From positions 1-64,000 of the forward strand of contig NZ_FUXC01000011.1 in the NCBI RefSeq assembly GCF_900167025.1: DNA of 64,000 nt, given 5' to 3'. The stretch comes from Treponema berlinense. Lineage in GTDB: Bacteria > Spirochaetota > Spirochaetia > Treponematales > Treponemataceae. Position 1 is the stretch's first letter; the number at the start of each line of letters is the position of its first letter. Position numbers and translations under genes: made by a program. The notes under the pieces were generated by a model, which worked only from the letters and a program-made list of their open reading frames with translations, did not search any database and was not told where the DNA came from. Of the stretch, positions 15,420-22,800 are shown piece by piece.

Positions 15420-16913
15420 ATGAAACACAGAACTTTTTGGATATTTTTTTTGATGGCTCTTTTTGCGACGGCTGATACCGAAATTTTTGCTCAGGCGCAG
15501 GCTGTAAAATTGCATTATTCGGGAAAAGGCGGATATTCGCTTGTGGAACGGACAAATTTGCGCCGTTATGTGAACGGAAAATATGTCGGTTTGACGAGCA
15601 GGGAAGTTCGTTCTTTTGTGAGTCCGAGTGAGCCTCCGTTGATGCGTTTTAAGGCAAAAGGTTCTGTTTACGAAAATGACCAGTGGTATGACGGAAGTTT
15701 TTATGTAATGGAAGAAACTTTGCGTAATTCTCAGGTTGCCGGAGCAGGGATTCACGAAGCGGTTCAGTCGGTTTTTCATATTTTTAAAAACGGGCAGCTT
15801 ACAATGTACAAGGATAACGGTTATCCGAGTTTTAGGAGTTTTCCGGCTTATACTGCGGAAAAGGTGAATGTTGGAGAAAGCTGGAAGGCTGTGGCGGAAC
15901 GTTCGGTTGATCCGCTCAATAAAGGTGTTTTTACAAAAATTCCGATGCAGGTTCTTTATACTTTTTCTGGTGCGGAAACTTATAAAGGGCAGGCGGTTTA
16001 TAGAATCAAGGCAATTTGGCAGACTTATTATGACGCGCAAAACCGTGATTTTGGAGGGGATTCTTCGCTGCAAAAGGCTCGTGGCGGACACAAGGCGGAT
16101 ATTATTGTTTTGCAGGAAACCGGCGAGCCGATTTTGATTCTGGACAACGTTGACGAAACTTTTTTCTGGATTGATGGCACTGAGGTGAATTTTAAGGGAA
16201 CCATTACCCTGTTTACGGAATTTCCTCCAGCCTTTGATTCTCAGAGGATTATGGCTGCCCTGAACCGGGTGGCTAGCGTTAAGACGGGGGAGGAAAGTGC
16301 ATCCTCGGTCAGAGGGGGCTCTTCTGACAGAGGGGCAGTTGCTGGAAAAGGTACATCAACTGAAAGAGTGGCCATTGCTGGTGGAGAACCGTCCTCCGTC
16401 AAAGGGACATCTTCGGTCAAAGGGGCGGCAATTTCGGAAAAAGGAGCAGGCACGGTCAAAGAGGTTTCTTCCCTCAGAGGAGTATCTTCGGCAAAGGTTG
16501 CGGAGGCGGTTACTGGAAAAACGGCTGGGGCAGAGCCAAAAAACAACATTGTGGCGGAAGAAGTGCCGGCTGGAATTCGTCTGAGCATAAGGGACATAAA
16601 ATTTGCACCAGACAGCGCCCAGATTTTGCCGGGAGAAAGCAGCCGTCTGGACGAAATTGCAGAGGTTTTAAAGATGGCACCGAATGCACAGCTTCTGGTG
16701 GAAGGTCACACCGCCAGCGTGGGAAAGCCGGCTGGAGAGCAGACCCTTTCTGAACAGCGGGCAAAAAAAATCGCTCAGGAACTGAAAGCCCGGGGTGTTA
16801 AGGCTGGTGCCTTTATATGCCGGGGGTTTGGAGGTACAAAACCAGTGGCATCTAACGAAACCCCGGAAGGCAGAGCCCAGAACAGGCGGGTAGAAATAAC
16901 GATTTTAAAATGA
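15420..16913 (+). CDS. OmpA-family envelope protein
   Basis: A 497-residue secreted protein. A signal peptide (KHRTFWIFFLMALFATADTE region) leads into a roughly 250-residue beta-rich treponemal domain of unknown function. A low-complexity Ser/Gly/Val linker follows (about residues 285-370, short units of the kind SSVKG, SSVRG, GAVAGKG). The C-terminal OmpA domain (about 385-495) has IKFAPDSAQILP, EGHTAS and AQNRRVEI, the residues that grip peptidoglycan diaminopimelate. It probably ties an outer-membrane or periplasmic structure to the cell wall. I chose the ATG at 15420 over an upstream frame that runs through a repeat. The linker is markedly richer in G and C than the rest. Confidence 0.8.
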   Translation: MKHRTFWIFFLMALFATADTEIFAQAQAVKLHYSGKGGYSLVERTNLRRYVNGKYVGLTSREVRSFVSPSEPPLMRFKAKGSVYENDQWYDGSFYVMEETLRNSQVAGAGIHEAVQSVFHIFKNGQLTMYKDNGYPSFRSFPAYTAEKVNVGESWKAVAERSVDPLNKGVFTKIPMQVLYTFSGAETYKGQAVYRIKAIWQTYYDAQNRDFGGDSSLQKARGGHKADIIVLQETGEPILILDNVDETFFWIDGTEVNFKGTITLFTEFPPAFDSQRIMAALNRVASVKTGEESASSVRGGSSDRGAVAGKGTSTERVAIAGGEPSSVKGTSSVKGAAISEKGAGTVKEVSSLRGVSSAKVAEAVTGKTAGAEPKNNIVAEEVPAGIRLSIRDIKFAPDSAQILPGESSRLDEIAEVLKMAPNAQLLVEGHTASVGKPAGEQTLSEQRAKKIAQELKARGVKAGAFICRGFGGTKPVASNETPEGRAQNRRVEITILK

Positions 16914-17462
16914 ATTTGTGTCAGACCGCCGGAAAAGCACTTTAAATAGGGTACGCACCAGAGGCTGAATGAAAAAAAGCTGGGTAAAAAAAGCAAAGGG
17001 AAAGTTAAAACACACCAGCCTGAGCCAGTTTGCAAGGAAAGTAAGCAGGTTAAAGGGAAGTTCCCTGTAGGGATAGTACAAGGCGGCGGCAATCAGGCTC
17101 ATGGTAGGACACATAAGACCAACCGTTGCACAGATAATTGAAGTTTCAAACAGCAGGGGATTTGTTTCTTCGGGTTTCCAAAGGCGGCAGACAAGTCTAA
17201 AAGACAGAGGACTGCCCATGACACATTCAAGAGTGTAGGCAAAGAGAAATTCAACCAGAATTATTACATAAATGGGCAGGTTCCGGCCGAACATTTCAAC
17301 ACCGCCCATTGTACGGATTGCCTGTAAAACGGAATTTTCTCCCGTTACTTTAAGAAAAAAACTTCCGTTTACTACATAAAGACTGTAGAAAACATAGGCA
17401 TGAACGGTAATAACCACGGTGATGAGAGCGAACATCATTCGCTCAAACTGATTTTTTGGCAT
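16905..17462 (-). CDS. DUF2798-family membrane protein
   Basis: A 185-residue integral membrane protein with four hydrophobic segments in two similar halves (FALITVVITVHAYVFY; CATVGLMCPTMSLIAA), the layout of DUF2798 proteins. The start at 17462 is fixed by GGAGG 6 nt upstream. The gene ends inside the 3' end of the OmpA-family gene (9-nt antisense overlap). A structured RNA with a terminator precedes it on the same strand (17551-17700), so expression may depend on read-through. Function unknown. Confidence 0.65.
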   Translation of the reverse strand: MPKNQFERMMFALITVVITVHAYVFYSLYVVNGSFFLKVTGENSVLQAIRTMGGVEMFGRNLPIYVIILVEFLFAYTLECVMGSPLSFRLVCRLWKPEETNPLLFETSIICATVGLMCPTMSLIAAALYYPYRELPFNLLTFLANWLRLVCFNFPFAFFTQLFFIQPLVRTLFKVLFRRSDTNSF

Positions 17463-17550
17463 AAAAACCTCCTGGAACATAAAGAATTTGACCTCGAAAA
17501 ATTCGTATTTGTAAAATTTTAGAGGCGTATTTAAGTAAAACGTCACAGGC

Positions 17551-17598
17551 AAAAAAAAATCACGGAGGCACCGCCAAAAAAAGGCAATGTTCCGTGAT
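17551..17598 (-). terminator. Intrinsic terminator ahead of the DUF2798 gene
   Basis: ATCACGGA (17559-17566) pairs with TCCGTGAT (17591-17598), with an inner GCC/GGC pairing. The stem is followed on the minus strand by eight to nine Ts. Confidence 0.7.
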
Positions 17599-17700
17599 CA
17601 GATTTATATGAGGGAATATCAAAAACCCTCAAGACATGTGTCGTTTACATTGAGAAATCTGCCATAAACCGTCTTTTAGATATTCCGAAAGAACAGCCAT
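17551..17700 (-). ncRNA. Structured leader or small RNA with pseudoknot potential
   Basis: On the minus strand several blocks are mutually complementary. GATATTCC (17679-17686) pairs with GGAATATC (17613-17620). AAATCTG (17655-17661) pairs with CAGATTT (17599-17605). TTGAG (17650-17654) pairs with CTCAA (17628-17632), and GTCTT (17671-17675) with AAGAC (17631-17635). The first and second pairings interleave, giving a pseudoknot or two alternative folds. A strong terminator follows. It lies between the UDG-like gene and the DUF2798 gene in their direction of transcription. I match it to no known riboswitch; a 6S-like RNA is an alternative. Confidence 0.4.
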
Positions 17701-17832
17701 TGGCAAAAATTTTATTGATTTTATTAGTACTAAAGCCGAGTTTTGACTTTCCTCGCAATCAAAAATCGCCAGAAATGCCTGGAATTAACTCAAGTTCAGA
17801 CTATTTAAAACCTGTTAAAGAATAACGAAGAT

Positions 17833-18627
17833 TTAATTTTTCTTCAAGAAACTGCTTTCAGAAAAAATTTCGGTTTTGTGGAGGGTGCCCAGGATGTCAG
17901 CGGACTGAACTATGTCCTGGGTTCTCTGGATTTTCATATATTCTTTCAGGTCGATGGAAAATCTGTTCATGGAAAAATGCTGGAATACAAAGACTTTTTT
18001 CCATTCCTCTGGGGCAGTGTCGTAATTTTTTTTTAATTCCTCCCGGTAGGTGGTAAAAATCCCATTTTTTTTGAGTTCGCTGTAACCCACAAGGAAAATT
18101 TTTGGTTTTTCGGCTTCGGTTTGGGTGGCATTGCAAAGTTCAAGGTGTAGTCGGGCGGTTTTTTGAGCCATGTAGAGCTGGCTTTCCTGCAGGAGCCGGC
18201 GGATTTTTTCCCCTCCCTGAGCTGCAAGGAATTTTAGGTGCTTTGTTTTTGCGGTATGTACGGGGGTTTTGTTCAATATTATGGCATTTTTTCGGAAATC
18301 AATGTGGAACTGGGGGTTTTTCTGGAAGAAGCTGGCGGCTATTTTTCCGCTTTGACCTACAAGATATTTCTGATTTTTTGAAAGCTGCTCGTCTTTGCCA
18401 GGGTTGTCGCCGATTACTATCAGCCGTATTTGACTTTGTTCTGTTATTTCGTCCAGAGCGGTATTGTAAACTACCGGATTTTCTAAGGGATAGGCAGGGG
18501 TGTCTTTTTCAGCAGCCTCTTTTTGAAGGGGCATAAGGAGTGAACCAAATTCCTGGGATTTTTCTTTGCAATACTCTTTAAAATCCCTGCGGAAGTCTGA
18601 AAAAACGGCGTACTGTTGGGAAGTCAT
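17833..18627 (-). CDS. Uracil-DNA glycosylase superfamily protein
   Basis: A 264-residue protein with the superfamily's first motif, IGDNPGKDE (residues 72-80, form GxxPGxxE). A downstream segment HFSMNRFS sits where the second active-site loop (H-x3-N) is expected. Family 4/5-type UDGs excise uracil from DNA; this sequence lacks the clear iron-sulfur cysteines of those families, so the exact class and activity are open. A perfect TATAAT (18634-18639, minus strand) ends 6 nt before the ATG, indicating a leaderless message; an AGGA touching the ATG is too close to act as a ribosome binding site. Confidence 0.6.
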   Translation of the reverse strand: MTSQQYAVFSDFRRDFKEYCKEKSQEFGSLLMPLQKEAAEKDTPAYPLENPVVYNTALDEITEQSQIRLIVIGDNPGKDEQLSKNQKYLVGQSGKIAASFFQKNPQFHIDFRKNAIILNKTPVHTAKTKHLKFLAAQGGEKIRRLLQESQLYMAQKTARLHLELCNATQTEAEKPKIFLVGYSELKKNGIFTTYREELKKNYDTAPEEWKKVFVFQHFSMNRFSIDLKEYMKIQRTQDIVQSADILGTLHKTEIFSESSFLKKN

Positions 18628-18633
18628 TCCTGT

Positions 18634-18639
18634 ATTATA
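18634..18639 (-). promoter_or_regulatory. -10 element of a leaderless promoter (UDG-like gene)
   Basis: Perfect TATAAT on the minus strand, 6 nt before the start codon. Confidence 0.55.
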
Positions 18640-18675
18640 CGAAGCACATTGTTTTGTCGCAATGTTTTTTTGGCA

Positions 18676-18965
18676 AAAGTTTTTTCTGCAAATGTTGAAC
18701 CTGTGTTCCTGTTAGTGAGTTTTGTTACGTCATTGTTTTTTTGAACTGTTGTTCTGTTAGTGGAAAATGCTACGGCGGATGCGGCGGCCGTAGTTGCAGC
18801 GGGTTGGCAAGGCCAAGTTGCTGCAATGAGCGGGAGCGAAGCCAGAGCAGCCGGTCTGACAGGGGAAATTTACAGTAAAAGAAAAACATTTTTGGGCAAA
18901 AATATTCCGTCCATAGGAATAATAAGTATGGCAAAAGAAATTCCCCCGGGTAATTTTTAGAGGTT
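18676..18965 (+). repeat. 290-bp direct repeat, copy A
   Basis: Nearly identical (about ten differences including one indel) to 29146-29434, 10.47 kb downstream in the same orientation. It contains GC-rich segments related to the small intergenic repeats (GAGCGGGAGCGAAGCC). An open frame of 66 codons runs through it, but its product is low-complexity at the start and lacks a ribosome binding site, so I do not call a gene. Bases 18966-19204 after it show only a perfect 6-bp hairpin (GAAGGTGACACCTTC). Confidence 0.85.
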
Positions 18966-19204
18966 TTTATTATTTACTTCATCAAGACCTATGTCGTATC
19001 TTTCTTCTTTTATTCCATTGAGTGTCTTTCTCTTCCATATCATTTATCAGAAAAAGATTTGACTTAAGAAAGTAAAAAAAGTGCCGCAAAAAAAATCATT
19101 TTTTTATCTTTCAGAAAATTGTTTGTATTTTTCAGTTCATTATTATGTGAACCATCAGAAACGAAGGTGACACCTTCAAAAAAATTGTATTAGAGTTTAT
19201 TAAA

Positions 19205-19660
19205 ATGAATTTTGCACATCTTTTTGAAGCAGGTATGCTGGTATGTTTTGGTTTTTCTTGGCCAATCAATGTAGTAAAGGCTTACAAAGCCGAAACTGCA
19301 AAAAGTACAAGTCTTGCTTTTATCTTTCTGATCATCACAGGTTACGTTCTTGGAATCAGCGCTAAAATCATCAATCACCAGTTCAACTACGTACTTGCAG
19401 TATATGTTCTGAATCTTGTAATTGTTTTTTCAAATGTTCTTGTTTACTTCAGAAACATTTCTCTGGATAAAAAACGTGAAGCTGAAAAGGGCAGCGAAAA
19501 AACTAAGACTGAACCAAAGGGTAAAGTTCTTTATGCTCACGAAGAACAGATTGTTCTTGCAAAAGAGTTCACTTTGACTTTGACCTTTACAACAGAAGTA
19601 CATTCGCTCTTTCACTTAAAAATGCAAAAGAATATTTTGAAAAATTCGTTTCAGCCTTGA
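19205..19660 (+). CDS. SemiSWEET/PQ-loop sugar transporter-like protein with shifted C-terminus
   Basis: The first 85 residues form a three-helix PQ-loop half-transporter: FGFSWPINVVKAYKAETAKSTS carries the proline of the SemiSWEET motif, followed by two more membrane helices. Such proteins dimerise to move small sugars. After KVLYAHEEQIVLAKEF (residue about 120) the frame runs on for 30 residues of unusual composition, while an adjacent frame carries a protein-like sequence to 19824. A 1- or 2-nt shift near 19570-19575 would join them into about 206 residues. It therefore looks like a frameshifted longer gene, or a SemiSWEET fused to a gene remnant. Confidence 0.6.
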   Translation: MNFAHLFEAGMLVCFGFSWPINVVKAYKAETAKSTSLAFIFLIITGYVLGISAKIINHQFNYVLAVYVLNLVIVFSNVLVYFRNISLDKKREAEKGSEKTKTEPKGKVLYAHEEQIVLAKEFTLTLTFTTEVHSLFHLKMQKNILKNSFQP

Positions 19661-19824
19661 ACTCAGACGGAATCATTCTTCAGCTTGGTAAAGAAGACCG
19701 TGAAATCTTCAAGGCAAATCCTTATCTGTTCGACACAATGTACCTTGACCTGATTTCTGTAATCAAGGCTCACAACAAAGACTGCCGCCTGGATTATTTG
19801 GGGATTTTCAAATTCTTTCAGTGA
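19573..19824 (+). pseudogene. Out-of-frame coding remnant after the SemiSWEET-like gene
   Basis: The frame beginning FDFDLYNRS and ending YLGIFKFFQ (stop at 19822-19824) has protein-like composition with a helical SLKNAKEYFEKFVSALN segment, but no start codon or ribosome binding site of its own. It is the probable original C-terminus of the preceding gene, or the tail of another gene captured by rearrangement. Family not recognised. Confidence 0.4.
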
Positions 19825-19881
19825 GAGTATAATAAAAAAACTATTTTTTTAGAAATTATATCCCGCTCAAAGGAAGTAATT

Positions 19882-22800
19882 ATGAAAGGATTTATCAGGA
19901 AAATCGTTTTACTTGCTGTTACACTTGTTTTAGTAGGTATTGGTGTTTCGTGTCAGAACTCTTTTTCTGGAGATGGCGGAGGTGAAGAATCTTCTCCTTC
20001 TCTTCAGGCTCCTGTTGTTACTCCAGCCTCAGGTCAGTTTTCTGAAGGTTTCAAGACAATTGAAATTGAAAACAAGAACAACATGGGAGATATCTTCTAC
20101 ACGGTTGACGGATCAAATCCTTCTGCTGAATCTTTCCGCTATACAGAACCATTCAAGATTTACAGCTCTAGTGTTGTAAAGGCTGTTGTTATCTATAACA
20201 AGTCTGCCTCACTGGTGGTTTCTTCAAAATACGAACTGAACGTTGGAAAGACACAGACCCAGCTTGGTATAATCAGCGGAAAAATCGGCCTTTCAAATAA
20301 TCTTCCGGAAGACGTAAAGGAACAGCTCAAAAATACCGACGTTTACATCTTCTCGGATGATCTTCCGGGTAAAGTTATAACCTGCAAGATGGGCGGTTCT
20401 TACTATATTGACGGTCTTGATACTTCAAGAACTTACGACTTCTATTTTACAAATACAGAACCTGGAGTTGTTCAGGGAGCAAAGACTTCCCGTGCAGCAA
20501 CTGCAAAAGACGAAAACGGAAGACCTCTTGTTGCAAACAAGAATTCCATTAAACCTGAATCAGGCGCCGGTATTGAAGTAGACGTTAATCTTTCTGCAAC
20601 AGGTACAATCAAAGGAACTGCAAAACGTTTTGATGTAACGGGCGCTGAAGAAGCAGATCAAGGTGGAATTTCCGTTTATATTCCTGGAACATCTTATTCA
20701 GCATTGACAGATAAAAACGGAAACTTTGCTATGTCGGGAATTCCTCAGGGACTCCACACAATCCGTGCCCAGTATGCCGGATACACTTTTGTTGAAAAAG
20801 AAAACGTTCTTCTTCAGACAAAAGACGAAAACGCTCCGGAAACAGTAATTCCTGAAACATTCAATCTTTCATTCGGAAGAGGAATTGTAAAAGGTTCTGT
20901 TGTTCTTAGCGATGCTACAGAAGCCGGTGAAAACGCCGGAATCTTAGTAAATCTTTCTGAATCAACAAATACCTATTCATATTCAGCAGTTACAAACCTT
21001 AACGGAAACTTCTCAATTGTAGATGTTTACCCGGGAACTTATACAGTTGAAATTTCAAAAGAAGGATATGACTCTGCAATCATTTCTGAAATCAAGGTAA
21101 ACGGAGCTTCCTTTACTTCTATTCCTACAACAACACTTCAGGTTATTGGTGGAAAACTTTCAGGAAAAGTTTCTGTAGACGGCCTTACAGTCTTTGACGG
21201 TATTACAGTCCTTGCTGAAAATGAAAACGGAAAGAAATATTTTGGAATCGTAAACAGTGCAGGTGAATTCTCATGGGAAAGCGTAAGCCCTGGTACTTAC
21301 AAAATTACTGCAAACTACGCAGGCTATAAGTCAATTTCAGTTTCTGGAATTGTTGTTTCAATGGGAAATGATGTATCTGACATACGCCTTTCAATTAAAG
21401 AAAAAGCAACTTACACAATTACCGGAAAAGTTCTTCGTGAAGGAATGGATTCCGGTTTTGAAGGCACAAGCGTTGTGGCCAACAATTCTACCGACAAATC
21501 TTTCTCAAAAACTACAGTTACCGGAACAGACGGTACCTTCATTTTGAGCGAAGTTGAACCTGGCGACTACATGATTACAATCAGTCGCGAAGGTTATATT
21601 ACAGATAATTCAATTTACGTATCAGTTGGTACACAGGCCATTGAAGTAATTCCAGACGTAATCCTCAAAAACTCACTTGGTTCTGTTAAGGGAACTGTTA
21701 CTCTTGAAAGTGCTCTTGATAATGCAGGAATTGAAATCCTCCTTAAGTCTGAAAAAAACGAAAAGACTTTCAGTACAGTTACCGATACACTTGGACTCTA
21801 CTCAATAAGCGGAATTGAACCTGGTACCTGGAGAGTTCAGGCTACAAAAGGCGGTTTTAATACAGGCCTTTCGGATGCCTTCTCGGTAAATGCCGGAAAC
21901 ACAACTGAAGTTTCTGCAATGGAACTTAAGATTTCGCACCGTTCTATTTACGGAACAGTTGTTCTTGAAGGCCGTACCGATGCAACCGGTGTAAGAATTA
22001 CTGCAACTAATGTTACAAAGACAAACGAAATCTATTCAGCACTTTCAAATAAAGACGGTGTTTATGCTTTGAGCGGCATGATTCCTGGTGAATACATCCT
22101 TTCTTATTCTTACGAAGGTTACCGTTCATATACAGGTTCAAGCGTAAACCTTAAAGAAGATTCATCTTTGAATCTTGAAGCAATTACTTTAGGTAAAGCC
22201 ACTGGTAAGATTTCTGGTATTGTAAATCTTGAAGGCTGTTCAGACCACTCAGGCATTACAGTTTCAATCAACGGAACAGATTACACATACGTTACAGAGG
22301 CCGATGGTTCTTATGAGTTCACAGTTCCAAGCGGAAACTATCCTGGCGGTGTTCGTTTCAAACGTGATGACTTCCAGCTTACTGCAAAGGCCGATACAAT
22401 TCCTGTTCTTACAGATTCTACATACGGTGTTCTAACTGTAGAAATGAAGTGTATCTCTGTTCCTGTTAAAGGTGTAATTGACCTTGCAGGTACAGATGAC
22501 AATTCAGGAATCAAGGTTACAGTAGACGGACTTGATGATGTTGAAACTCTTACAGATACAGAAGGTAACTGGAAGCTTGAACATATTCCTCTTGGTTACA
22601 GAACATTCAGATTCTCAAAAGTGAACGTTCCTGATGTAACAAGCGAAAAGCTTCTTGAACCTTCAATCGGCCTTGATATTGGAAAAATTGGAATGATTCC
22701 GGACAGTGCTACCCTTAAAGGTCACGTATACCTTACAGACATGACTGACCACCAGGGTATTATTATTACGGTTAAGACTGTAGACCAGGAAGACATGGTA

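Noticed and set aside
18760-18960. 66-68 codon open frames inside the two 290-bp repeats as a conserved gene pair
   Set aside because: No ribosome binding site, Ala/Gly low complexity from GC-rich repeat DNA, and the frame tails differ by an indel. Treated as repeat DNA.
19150-19204. Riboswitch or terminator before the SemiSWEET-like gene
   Set aside because: Only a 6-bp perfect hairpin without a T-run or recognisable aptamer; too little to claim.
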